Shown: positions 54,690 to 62,568, counted from the stretch's first letter. The stretch is 64,000 bases of DNA from Bacteroidales bacterium (GCA_015060865.1 SUXS01000016.1:1-64000); one strand, 5' to 3'. Notes: generated by a model not told the origin, from the letters alone. Translations and numbers: made by a program.

Positions 54690-54883
54690 GAGAACAAGAG
54701 CTAAAAGCTCCAAATCTATATTTGTCAAGAACGAACGGGACGCGTTGTTGAATTCTGAATTGTGAATTATTAATTCTATTTAAGTGATATTCTCACTATC
54801 ACAAACCTTCGCGAAAGCGTCTGTCCGGGTTTACTCCATAGGCAATTCGTTTTATCGTTAATACTATATTGTTTACTTACTCC

Positions 54884-54892
54884 GCAAAGGTA
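54884..54892 (-). promoter_or_regulatory. -7 box upstream of the 123-nt structured element
   Basis: TACCTTTGC on the minus strand, an exact match. Transcription would run left through the hairpin element towards the gene at 54518. The spacer 54690-54883 also holds a GAATTCTGAATTGTGAATT repeat (about 54745-54775) and a CCTTCGCGAAAG hairpin at about 54807. Confidence 0.65.
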
Positions 54893-54933
54893 GCTAAACC
54901 CTGCGAGAAATGCAAATCTATGTCCTCTATTGT

Positions 54934-55776
54934 CTAATCCTCTTTCTTGTTGAGCAACAAACCATCCTTGGCGTTCATTGGTGATATTACCGCTTTGCCG
55001 GTTTTCTCTTCCAATTCCATACGGGCATTGCGGGCAATCTCGCCTCCTTGCCGTGCTATCTGCTGATGCTCGCAAAAGGTTTCGGGATTACGGCTTTCAG
55101 AGATTTCTTTGGTCGACAATTCGGCCAGCATATTCAGCACCAATTCCTTGTTGGTCATGTTGTCCCTAAGGTTCTCTTTCTTAAGCCCCTTGAATTGCTT
55201 ATACTCGCGAGCCGTCATGTCGGCCCAAGTCTGATATATGATATCGGTGAGCGTGGCAAACTGCACTCCCTCCTGCAGTCCATGACGTTTCCATTCGTCG
55301 GTAAGCTCCTTGCGTATCTCGATAGACTTCAAGCGTTGGTTTATCCAGTTATCGGAGTATCCCAGTCGCTTGTAGTCCATCATGGCCTGGTTGATTGACA
55401 GTTCGGGGTCTTGCATCTGGTCGAGTCGCTCAGCTGCCACTCGTGCCATCCATAGTTTGAAGGGCTCCGCCTTGGGTGAGGGGATGGATTGGATGAGGCG
55501 GAACAACTGTTCCTGATCGGCAACATCTGTGAGACGCATCTTGCCATCCTCTGCGGGAAGTTTCAACCGGTTACAATTTGTAACCGTTTCATTTCCTTCC
55601 TTGGCCAGTCTGTTTTTCAATACTTTCCAGTAGTTTCTCGCTCCTTGATGGTTCTCCTGATGAGTCAAAATTTCCACCACATCAACAACGGAGAAATACC
55701 ATTTCTCCTGTTGGTCGTCCCATATGGTGCGCACCCGCTTCTCTTCGAATAGCTTTATAGCATTGTGCTGTGTCAT
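54934..55776 (-). CDS. BRO/DinD-like phage antirepressor family protein
   Basis: A 280-residue protein. The N-terminal BRO domain (about 5-110) has IKLFEEKRVRTIWDDQQEKWYFSVVDVVEIL and RNYWKVLKNRL. A helical middle follows, and a C-terminus (GGEIARNARMELEEKTGKAVISPMNA) like DinD-type proteins. These occur in prophages and genomic islands, often regulated by DNA damage, with poorly defined roles in DNA transactions. A -7 box lies only 7 bases before the ATG. Confidence 0.87.
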   Translation of the reverse strand: MTQHNAIKLFEEKRVRTIWDDQQEKWYFSVVDVVEILTHQENHQGARNYWKVLKNRLAKEGNETVTNCNRLKLPAEDGKMRLTDVADQEQLFRLIQSIPSPKAEPFKLWMARVAAERLDQMQDPELSINQAMMDYKRLGYSDNWINQRLKSIEIRKELTDEWKRHGLQEGVQFATLTDIIYQTWADMTAREYKQFKGLKKENLRDNMTNKELVLNMLAELSTKEISESRNPETFCEHQQIARQGGEIARNARMELEEKTGKAVISPMNAKDGLLLNKKED

Positions 55777-55782
55777 AGTAGC

Positions 55783-55791
55783 GCAAATTTA
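55783..55791 (-). promoter_or_regulatory. -7 box close to the BRO-protein start
   Basis: TAAATTTGC on the minus strand, leaving six bases before the ATG at 55776, so the message may be almost leaderless. Confidence 0.5.
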
Positions 55792-55923
55792 TCAAAAATC
55801 TATGGAATAGCAAAGCATTCCTCAAATTTGTTTATCTCCGTTTCAGTTCCTTTCCCGGCTCCAGCATTCGGTAAAACTCCGCTTTGCGGAAAATCATGCT
55901 CATACGAATGAATAAAAAGCATC

Positions 55924-55949
55924 ATTTCTTGCCGATATCGGCAAGAAAT
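55924..55949. promoter_or_regulatory. 26-bp palindromic operator candidate of the Fic gene
   Basis: A perfect palindrome with half-site ATTTCTTGCCGAT, ending two bases before the -7 box at 55952. The half-site CTTGCCGATA recurs at 55980-55989, between promoter and start. The arrangement suggests autoregulation by the Fic protein's own HTH. Confidence 0.7.
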
Positions 55950-55951
55950 AG

Positions 55952-55960
55952 TACTTTTGT
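55952..55960 (+). promoter_or_regulatory. -7 box for the HTH-Fic gene
   Basis: TACTTTTGT, an exact match 43 bases before the ATG at 56003. It adjoins the palindromic operator candidate. Confidence 0.75.
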
Positions 55961-56002
55961 GGTGTTGTAATGAAGAGAACTTGCCGATAAGAGGGTTTAA
56001 TT

Positions 56003-56884
56003 ATGGAGTATATATCTGTATCAGACTTTGCCAGACAGCATGGAGTGTCAGAGCGCACGATGCGCAACTATTGTGCTACAGGGAAGATAGAGGGGGCTTT
56101 CCTCACGGGAAAGACGTGGAACATCCCTGCCGAGGCCACGCTACCCAGACGGGGCAAAGCATACGCATCACCATTGCTCAAGATACTGCGCGAGCAGAAA
56201 CAAATGCGTCTGACAGGGGGCATCTATCATCGCACACAGATAGACCTTGCCTACAACTCGAACCACATAGAGGGCAGCCGACTTACACATGACCAAACGC
56301 GCTATATCTTCGAGACCAACACCATAGGCATCACCACCGAGAGCGTCAACGTAGACGACATCATAGAGACCAGCAACCATTTCCGCTGCCTTGACTTCAT
56401 CATTGATCGTGCCGAAGAGCACCTCACCGAGGGTTTCATCAAAGGGCTACACGGGATGCTGAAGAATGGCATGTCGGACAGTCGGCACGAGTGGTTTGCC
56501 GTAGGAGAATATAAGCGTTTGCCCAATGAGGTGGGCGGCAATGAGACTACGCCTCCTGAGGAGGTTCATCGAGAGATGCAGCGGTTGCTGAAGGAGTATA
56601 ATGCCAAAAACGAGAAGACGTTGGAAGACATCCTCGACCTGCACCAGCGGTTTGAGCGTATACACCCCTTCCAAGATGGCAATGGCCGTGTGGGCCGGCT
56701 CATTATGTTCAAGGAGTGCTTGGCTTGCGGACATGTGCCGTTCATCATCACCGATGATTTGAAGATGTTCTACTACCGCGGCCTGCAACACTGGCCCCAT
56801 ATCAAGGGTTACCTGATGGACACCTGCCTCACAGCACAGGACAACTACAAAGCTTTGTTAGACTACTTCAAAGTGAAGTATTAA
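56003..56884 (+). CDS. Fic family protein with N-terminal HTH
   Basis: A 293-residue protein. Residues 1-50 are a MerR/excisionase-type HTH (VSDFARQHGVSERTMRNYCATGKIEGAF). The Fic domain (about 70-260) has the core HPFQDGNGRVGR at His221 and the class II inhibitory motif SNHIEG with Ser86 and Glu90, so it is self-inhibited. It should AMPylate a protein target when the inhibitory helix moves. The HTH and the upstream palindrome suggest it also controls its own gene. It is followed by GAGACT palindromes. Confidence 0.92.
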   Translation: MEYISVSDFARQHGVSERTMRNYCATGKIEGAFLTGKTWNIPAEATLPRRGKAYASPLLKILREQKQMRLTGGIYHRTQIDLAYNSNHIEGSRLTHDQTRYIFETNTIGITTESVNVDDIIETSNHFRCLDFIIDRAEEHLTEGFIKGLHGMLKNGMSDSRHEWFAVGEYKRLPNEVGGNETTPPEEVHREMQRLLKEYNAKNEKTLEDILDLHQRFERIHPFQDGNGRVGRLIMFKECLACGHVPFIITDDLKMFYYRGLQHWPHIKGYLMDTCLTAQDNYKALLDYFKVKY

Positions 56885-56931
56885 TAGGCAGTGAGGTATA
56901 CAATCCCCAATAAATTTCTACACTGCGATAC

Positions 56932-57008
56932 TCCAGTCTCACTGTGGTGAGACTGGAATTTCTGTGTGTAGAGACTGCAGTCTCTCTATGGTGAGACTCG
57001 AGTCTCAC
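56932..57008. repeat. Cluster of three GAGACT/AGTCTC palindromes
   Basis: TCCAGTCTCAC-TGTG-GTGAGACTGGA at 56932-56957, AGAGACTGCAGTCTCT at 56970-56985, and GTGAGACTCGAGTCTCAC at 56991-57008. All share the inverted unit GAGACT/AGTCTC. They lie after the HTH-Fic gene and before the convergent DUF6078-like gene. Confidence 0.82.
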
Positions 57009-57092
57009 TTCGCTGAAATTATTTGGTACTGGGATGTGGTTGATATACTGTATGGTATGAGCGACTGGGGACGGGCTTGCTGCTGTGCGGAA

Positions 57093-57527
57093 TCACCAAT
57101 CGTATTCTTCCACGTAGGCATCGAAGTCGGGAAGGTCGGTGATGCCAAGGCGTGTCATGGCTTGGCGGATGTGCTCTTGGGTGGCAGGATCGATGAGGCG
57201 CTCGCCTGCACGGAGGCGGAAGTAGCGGGTGTGACCGAAGTCGTGCTCCAAGGTTTGGCGCAGGGCATTGGCTTGGTGCACGGTGAGGCCCGAGAGCATC
57301 TTCACGAAGCCGCGGGCATAGCGCACCTTCGCGGCCGAATGGAACACGGGGCAGTCGCCCTCTGTGGCGGCGAGGTAGGCGGGGTTGATGATGGAGATGG
57401 ACTGCTCGTCGGGCGACAGCATCTGTAGGGCCACGCTGCGCAGGCACTCGGCTGCACGCGGGCAGTCAGTTTTGATACACAAGCGGAAGGTCTTGGGCAT
57501 GGGGCGAAGTGAGGTGGTATTCTTCAT
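57093..57527 (-). CDS. DUF6078-like small protein
   Basis: A 144-residue protein without a signal peptide. The Cys-containing N-terminal half (LCIKTDCPRAAECLRSVALQ, then GDCPVF) and RGFVKMLSGLTVHQANALRQTLEHDFGHTRYFRLRAGERL (extent 72-110) resemble a family of short proteins known in Bacteroides as DUF6078. Function unknown. It is G+C-rich compared with the nearby caspase-like set. The assignment is from memory of motifs only. Confidence 0.65.
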   Translation of the reverse strand: MKNTTSLRPMPKTFRLCIKTDCPRAAECLRSVALQMLSPDEQSISIINPAYLAATEGDCPVFHSAAKVRYARGFVKMLSGLTVHQANALRQTLEHDFGHTRYFRLRAGERLIDPATQEHIRQAMTRLGITDLPDFDAYVEEYDW

Positions 57528-57648
57528 AGCGGAAGTCTTTTATATCGCGAATTTACAAAAAAATCCTGTAATGGCATAGTCTATAGAGAGAAATAGATTA
57601 TGGTAATAACATAGAAGTTGTCCATTGATATAAATTCCTACCGCGATG

Positions 57649-57812
57649 GTGTCATCCTGAGCGCAGCGAAGGATCTCGCGCAGGGATTTGGAGTGAGACT
57701 ATATGGCTTAGCCATTAGCTTCGGCTGCACTCGCAGAGAAAATGTAAACTAGTTTACATTTTGCTCGCTGGCACGAACTTTGCGAGATTCTTCGCTATGC
57801 TCAGAATGACAC
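57649..57812. repeat. GTCATCCTGA-type palindromic repeat, copy 3 (long form)
   Basis: A 164-bp element with inverted ends GTGTCATCCTGAGCGCAGCG and (complement of) GCTATGCTCAGAATGACAC, plus inner ATCTCGCG/GCGAGAT. A 24-bp perfect palindrome (half AAAATGTAAACT) lies inside at 57739-57762. It fills much of the spacer 57528-57918, which otherwise shows no gene. Confidence 0.85.
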
Positions 57813-57918
57813 TAACGGATGTAGGGCAGCTGTTATATTATCTCTAAAAAATCCCTAAAAGCGAAGTTTGCAATATTTATCCGTCTATAAATGTAATGAA
57901 CTGCTCCTGTAGAGGCGA

Positions 57919-57927
57919 TACTTTTGC
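57919..57927 (+). promoter_or_regulatory. -7 box for the P-type ATPase
   Basis: TACTTTTGC, an exact match 41 bases before the ATG at 57968. It excludes the upstream in-frame start at 57896. Confidence 0.75.
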
Positions 57928-57967
57928 ACTCCTGTTTGTTATTATTAACGAAATATTAGAAAATCTG

Positions 57968-60682
57968 ATGGAGAAGACAAATTACTACAACCTGCCCTAC
58001 AAGGCTGTGAAGGAACTGTTGCATACCGACACCGTGCAGGGCCTCACCGAGCACGAGGCGATGGAGCGCCTCAGGGAGTATGGCTACAACGAGTTTAAGA
58101 AACGCGAGCACACGACGCTGTGGCAGAAGTTCGTGGCGCAGTTCAAGAGCTTCATGATTATCGTGCTGCTCATCGCGGCGGCCATCTCGGGAGTCACGGG
58201 CTATATGAATGGCGAGGGCATGACCGACGCGCTCATCATCCTGGTCATCCTCGTGGCCAATGCCATCATCGGCATGGTGCAGGAGTCGAAGGCGGAGCGG
58301 TCGCTCGACGCCTTGGAGCGCATGGCCGCACCGCGCTGCAAGGTGGTGCGCGATGGGGAGCGCCGCATCATAGAGTCGCGTGAGCTGGTGCCGGGCGACA
58401 TCGTGGAGATAGAGACGGGCGACAGCATCCCTGCCGACCTGCGCCTCACTGAGGCCATCAACCTGAAGGTGCAGGAGGCTGCGCTGACGGGCGAGTCGGT
58501 GCCCGTGGAGAAGAGCACCGAGTCCATCGAGGGCGATGCCTCCATAGGCGACAGGGTGAACATGGCGTTTGCCTCGTGCAGCGTCACCTACGGCCGTGGA
58601 CGCGGCATCGTGGTGGCTACGGGGACCGACTCCGAGATGGGCAAGATAGCCGCTATGATAGAGTCGGTGCCCGAGATGAAAACGCCCATGCAGGTGCGCC
58701 TCGACCAGCTGGGCCGCGTGCTGGCCATCGTGAGCCTCGTGGTGTGTGGCATCATTTTCGTCATTGGTCTCTGCTACGGACGTCCGCTGATGGAGATGTT
58801 CATGACCGCCGTGAGCCTTGCCGTGGCTGCCATCCCCGAGGGGCTGCCTGCCGTGTCGACCATCGTGCTCGCCCTGGGTGTGCAGAAGTTGGCCAAGCAG
58901 AATGCCATCGTGCGCAACCTGCCCTCTGTGGAGACGCTGGGCAGCACCACGGTCATCTGCTCCGACAAGACGGGTACGCTGACGCAGAACCGCATGACGG
59001 TGGTGGAGATAATGAAAGCCCCCCTCTTATCCCCCCAAGGGGGGAGGATAGGCTCCGCGATGATAGAAACTTCCCCCCTTGGGGGGAATGAGGTGGGCCT
59101 AACTGCTCTTATCGCCGTGCTCTGCAACGATGCCGTCATCAGCCGTGAGGATGATACCGTGACCACCATCGGCGACCCCACGGAGACGGCGCTCGTAGAC
59201 CTCGGTCTGAGGTTCGGCATTGATAAGGACGCGCTGCTGGCCGAGATGCCGCGCGTGGCCGAGGTGCCCTTCGACTCGGAGCGCAAGCGCATGGCTACCA
59301 TCCACCGCACCGCCTCGGGACGCTATCTCGTGGCTGTCAAGGGTGGAGTCGACGAGGTGCTGGAGTGCTGTACGAAGATCAATGTCGACGACAATGCGCA
59401 GCCCTTACACAAGGCCTCGTCTATACCCTCGTTCACGGTGAGGAACATCACCGGTGACGACATCCACCGCATATTTGAGAAGAACGAGGAGATGGCCTCC
59501 AAGGCACTGCGCGTGCTGGCCATTGCCTATAAATATATGGATGAGCTGCCCGGCGAAATCAGTGCCGCGAGCATCGAAGAGGGCCTCACCTTCGTGGGCA
59601 TGGTGGGCATGATAGACCCGCCACGCGAGGAGGCTCGCCTTGCCGTCGAGCAGTGCCGCCGTGCAGGCATCAAGCCCATGATGATTACGGGCGACCACGC
59701 CCTCACTGCCTCGGCCATTGCCACCCAGCTGGGCATCATGACCACTGGCGACCGCGTGCTCACAGGTGCCGAGGTGGAGCATCTCTCCGATGATGAGTTG
59801 CGCGAGCAGTGTGGCAGCGTGGCCGTCTTTGCCCGTGTAGCCCCCGAGCACAAGGTGCGCATCGTGAAGGCCTTCCAGCAGCGCGGCAACGTGGTGGCGA
59901 TGACGGGCGACGGTGTCAACGACGCCCCTGCCCTCAAGCTGGCCGACATCGGCGTGGCCATGGGCATCACCGGCACCGACGTGGCCAAGGAGGCTGCCGA
60001 TGTGGTGCTGGCCGATGATAACTTTGCCACCATCGTGACCTCTGTGCGCGAGGGGCGCCGCATCTTCGACAACCTGATGAAGAGCATCCTGTTCATGGTG
60101 TCGACCAACCTGGGAGAGATCATTCTGCTGTTCGTGGCCGTGCTGTGCAACTTCGACATGCCGCTGCTTCCCATACAGCTGCTCTTTATCAATCTCGTGG
60201 GCGACAGTCTGCCCTCGCTGGCCCTCAGTGTCGACCACGCAGCTAAGGACATCATGGAGCGTCCGCCCGTAAAGCCCCATCAGGGCATCTTCACCCGTGC
60301 GTTCACCACGAAGGTCGTGCTGCAGTCGCTCATCATCGGTGCAGCCTCGCTGGGTGCCTATATGATAGGCATGGAGCACTCCATCGAGACCGCCCGCACC
60401 ATGACCTTTGCCGTGATGATCTTCTCGCAGTTCACGATGATTTTCAGCATCCGCGCCGGTCGTCAGTGGTTCACCCATCGCTTCTTCACCAACCGCTGGC
60501 TATGGCTCACCATCGTGCTGGTCACCACGCTGACGCTCCTCGTGATGTTCGTCCCCACCATGCAGACGCTCTTCAAGCTCACTGCCCTCAGCGCCCCGCA
60601 GTGGGGAATGGTCATCGGCCTCTCCATCGGCGTGCTCATCGTGAGCGAACTGCTGAAGCTGCTGACAAGACGGGTAAAGTGA
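57968..60682 (+). CDS. P-type cation-transporting ATPase (Ca2+ ATPase type)
   Basis: A 904-residue P2-type ATPase, probably exporting Ca2+ (PMCA/SERCA-like). It has an N-terminal cation-ATPase domain (GLTEHEAMERLREYGYN), the actuator motif LTGESVPVEK, the phosphorylation motif DKTGTLTQNRM with Asp333, MITGDHALTASAIA and GDGVNDAPALKLADIGVAMG, and C-terminal helices with LFINLVGDSLPSLAL. Shortly after DKTGTLT, bases 59018-59092 encode a Pro/Gly-rich stretch (APLLSPQGGR to SPLGGNE) that looks like a captured repeat. A hairpin follows the stop at 60705-60738. Confidence 0.94.
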   Translation: MEKTNYYNLPYKAVKELLHTDTVQGLTEHEAMERLREYGYNEFKKREHTTLWQKFVAQFKSFMIIVLLIAAAISGVTGYMNGEGMTDALIILVILVANAIIGMVQESKAERSLDALERMAAPRCKVVRDGERRIIESRELVPGDIVEIETGDSIPADLRLTEAINLKVQEAALTGESVPVEKSTESIEGDASIGDRVNMAFASCSVTYGRGRGIVVATGTDSEMGKIAAMIESVPEMKTPMQVRLDQLGRVLAIVSLVVCGIIFVIGLCYGRPLMEMFMTAVSLAVAAIPEGLPAVSTIVLALGVQKLAKQNAIVRNLPSVETLGSTTVICSDKTGTLTQNRMTVVEIMKAPLLSPQGGRIGSAMIETSPLGGNEVGLTALIAVLCNDAVISREDDTVTTIGDPTETALVDLGLRFGIDKDALLAEMPRVAEVPFDSERKRMATIHRTASGRYLVAVKGGVDEVLECCTKINVDDNAQPLHKASSIPSFTVRNITGDDIHRIFEKNEEMASKALRVLAIAYKYMDELPGEISAASIEEGLTFVGMVGMIDPPREEARLAVEQCRRAGIKPMMITGDHALTASAIATQLGIMTTGDRVLTGAEVEHLSDDELREQCGSVAVFARVAPEHKVRIVKAFQQRGNVVAMTGDGVNDAPALKLADIGVAMGITGTDVAKEAADVVLADDNFATIVTSVREGRRIFDNLMKSILFMVSTNLGEIILLFVAVLCNFDMPLLPIQLLFINLVGDSLPSLALSVDHAAKDIMERPPVKPHQGIFTRAFTTKVVLQSLIIGAASLGAYMIGMEHSIETARTMTFAVMIFSQFTMIFSIRAGRQWFTHRFFTNRWLWLTIVLVTTLTLLVMFVPTMQTLFKLTALSAPQWGMVIGLSIGVLIVSELLKLLTRRVK
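59018..59092. repeat. C6/G6 inverted-repeat insert inside the P-type ATPase gene
   Basis: CCCCCCAAGGGGGG at 59031-59044 and its reverse complement CCCCCCTTGGGGGG at 59073-59086 bound a 28-base centre. The element reads in frame. Runs of this type are usually intergenic in Bacteroidales genomes. Confidence 0.75.
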
Positions 60683-60704
60683 TTATCTGCGAACACCATA
60701 CTAT

Positions 60705-60738
60705 GCAATAGGACTCGCCGAAGGGCGGGTCCTATTGC
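60705..60738 (+). terminator. Hairpin after the P-type ATPase
   Basis: GCAATAGGACTCGCC and GGCGGGTCCTATTGC pair almost perfectly across a short loop (one G-T pair). It is 23 bases after the stop and lacks a strong T tract. Confidence 0.7.
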
Positions 60739-60881
60739 GTATGACGGTGAACAAGGATATGGCAAATTTCTCTTTATTGTAGAATAAACCTATTTGTCAA
60801 AAAAATCTGTATCGTCGTGTAACAAATCGACATCCTCTCCGTCATAAGAGTAGAGGAAATCACTACACGGACACAGACAAG

Positions 60882-60965
60882 GTGACGCACGAAGAATTCA
60901 AAAGACGGTTTATGCCATTGCAACAAATGCTCTATCGCGAAGCATATCGGATGCTTTGCGACGGA
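60882..60965 (+). pseudogene. Truncated ECF sigma factor remnant
   Basis: From GTG 60882 the first 27 codons (THEEFKRRFMPLQQMLYREAYRMLCDG) match the start of an ECF sigma factor (region 2 opening, F-x-x-x-x-P-L-x-x-x-L-Y-x-x-A-Y-R-M-L). After this the frame changes to an unrelated sequence (AITGGELSSDSV...) and stops at 61064, inside the end of the AAA ATPase gene. It is probably a gene broken by the arrival of the ATPase segment. The region before it (60739-60881) shows no gene. Confidence 0.5.
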
Positions 60966-61050
60966 AATGCCATCACAGGGGGGGAGTTGTCAAGTGACTC
61001 TGTCATCCCTTTCTTAAACGCTCTCCGATGTGCAGTCTGGGAACATTGGA

Positions 61051-62337
61051 TTACATTGCGCTGATGCCATATAAAGGAATATTCTCCATCCAGCCTTGGT
61101 CGATATATCCACGCATTGAGATGCGCATTCCTTTTAGGCCTTCGTTGTCTTTTACGAATTGAGCAAGTGACTTGGAGCGTACATTCGTCTCGGCCTTGAC
61201 CTCGATAGGAATAACACGCCCCTCGTGTTGCACAACGAAATCAATCTCGGCAGGAGTCTTGTCGTTGCTCCAGTAATAGGGTTTCATATGGCATGCCTTC
61301 ATCTGTTGCAATACATACTGCTCAGTGAAGGCGCCTTTGAATTCCACAAACACATTGTTGCTCAGCAACATCTGATCGGCTGGTACATCGGCCATGCAAG
61401 CCAATAGCCCGCAGTCGAGTAGAAAGAGCTTGAATGCACTCATGTCTTCATAGAACTTTAATGGTATCTTGGCCTCTTTAATGCGGTTGACCTTATGTAC
61501 AAGTCCGGCATCTACCAGCCATTGTATGGCCAGCTCGAATTCAGAAGCACGAGCTCCCTTCTTTATGCAGCCATAGATAAACTTCTTGTTCTCCTTGGCC
61601 AATTGTGAAGGTAGCGAACTCAGCACAAGCCCGATGCGCATAGATTCCGTGGCATTGGTGTGCTTGGATATGTCATTACGATAGGCGTTGAGTATAGCGG
61701 TTTGCAGCGTACGGACCTCTGCCAAATCTTTATTCTTGACATATGCAGCTACAACCTCGGGCATTCCCCCCACATAGTAGTACTGACGCAGCAGTTCTAT
61801 GAACTTTGTCTGCATAGCTTCCATTAAGGACCAATCTTTCGACCATAATATCTCAGCCCAGCGAGGACCACTGGTAGCCTCGACAAACTCCTCGAATGTC
61901 ATTGGGTACATCTGCAGCATATCTACCTTACCTACGGGGAATGACTCGCCACGGCCAAGTGTTACACCCAGCAAGGAACCGGCCACCATCACATGGTATT
62001 CTGGGGCATTCTCATAAAAGTATTTCAGACTATGTAGTCCACGAGCCGTCTCTTGTATTTCATCAAAGATGATAAGTGTTTCTCCCTTTTCTATATTAAT
62101 CCCGGTTATGGCTTGTAATGTCAATAATATGCGATCTATGTCGTAGTCGATAGAGAAGACTTCTTGCATACGAGGGTCGGCATCGCAGTTCACATAGGCC
62201 ACGTTCTTATATTCATTCTCGCCAAAATGCTTCATTATCCAAGTTTTTCCTACCTGACGTGCACCCAGGAGCATAAGGGGCTTTCTGTCCTTACTCTCCT
62301 TCCATTTCTTCAAGTCGTTGTAAATAAGTCTTTTCAT
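61051..62337 (-). CDS. AAA ATPase with C-terminal DUF4143/nuclease-like domain
   Basis: A 428-residue AAA_14/DUF4143 protein. It has Walker A LLGARQVGKTW near 23-33, Walker B TLIIFDEIQE near 88-97 and the sensor region VAGSLLGVTLGRGESFPVGKV. The C-terminal DUF4143 domain has EIDFVVQHEGRVIPIEVKAE near 372-392, which follows the D-(x)n-E-x-K pattern of a PD-(D/E)XK-nuclease fold. Members are numerous and often mobile in Bacteroidetes, with unknown roles. It is preceded by a -7 box and three phased 16-bp repeats, and its 3' end overlaps the sigma remnant frame. Confidence 0.9.
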   Translation of the reverse strand: MKRLIYNDLKKWKESKDRKPLMLLGARQVGKTWIMKHFGENEYKNVAYVNCDADPRMQEVFSIDYDIDRILLTLQAITGINIEKGETLIIFDEIQETARGLHSLKYFYENAPEYHVMVAGSLLGVTLGRGESFPVGKVDMLQMYPMTFEEFVEATSGPRWAEILWSKDWSLMEAMQTKFIELLRQYYYVGGMPEVVAAYVKNKDLAEVRTLQTAILNAYRNDISKHTNATESMRIGLVLSSLPSQLAKENKKFIYGCIKKGARASEFELAIQWLVDAGLVHKVNRIKEAKIPLKFYEDMSAFKLFLLDCGLLACMADVPADQMLLSNNVFVEFKGAFTEQYVLQQMKACHMKPYYWSNDKTPAEIDFVVQHEGRVIPIEVKAETNVRSKSLAQFVKDNEGLKGMRISMRGYIDQGWMENIPLYGISAM

Positions 62338-62361
62338 GCTGCGATAATCTTTGTTTTAGTC

Positions 62362-62370
62362 GCAAAGGTA
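62362..62370 (-). promoter_or_regulatory. -7 box for the AAA/DUF4143 gene
   Basis: TACCTTTGC on the minus strand, an exact match 25 bases before the ATG at 62337. The first phased repeat begins at its edge. Confidence 0.8.
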
Positions 62371-62451
62371 CACTTTTTTGATGATATATTCATGGGAATA
62401 ATACATTTTTTCGATGATTAAAATGAGGAAATATCACACTTTTTCGATGAT
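62370..62451 (-). promoter_or_regulatory. Three 16-bp direct repeats phased at 33 bp
   Basis: ACACTTTTTTGATGAT (62370-62385), ACATTTTTTCGATGAT (62403-62418) and ACACTTTTTCGATGAT (62436-62451). The spacing is exactly 33 bp. They lie upstream of the ATPase -7 box on the minus strand and look like a cooperative regulator-binding array. Confidence 0.85.
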
Positions 62452-62524
62452 TCGCTGCCAACCCAAAGTGGTGGCGTGAGATAAAAATCTTCACCCTTTT
62501 TCTCTTACTCTCACAGATTCTTAT

Positions 62525-62533
62525 TACTTTTGC
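62525..62533 (+). promoter_or_regulatory. -7 box for pncB
   Basis: TACTTTTGC, an exact match 35 bases before the ATG at 62569. It covers the TTG at 62530, which is rejected as the start. Confidence 0.75.
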
Positions 62534-62568
62534 TTCTTGAAAACAATTTCGTGAAAATCGAACCCGCC

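Noticed and set aside
54776-55075. A 99-codon minus-strand frame overlapping the BRO gene end
   Set aside because: It overlaps a convincing gene in another frame, includes the -7 box at 54884 and an A/T repeat, and has no recognisable features.
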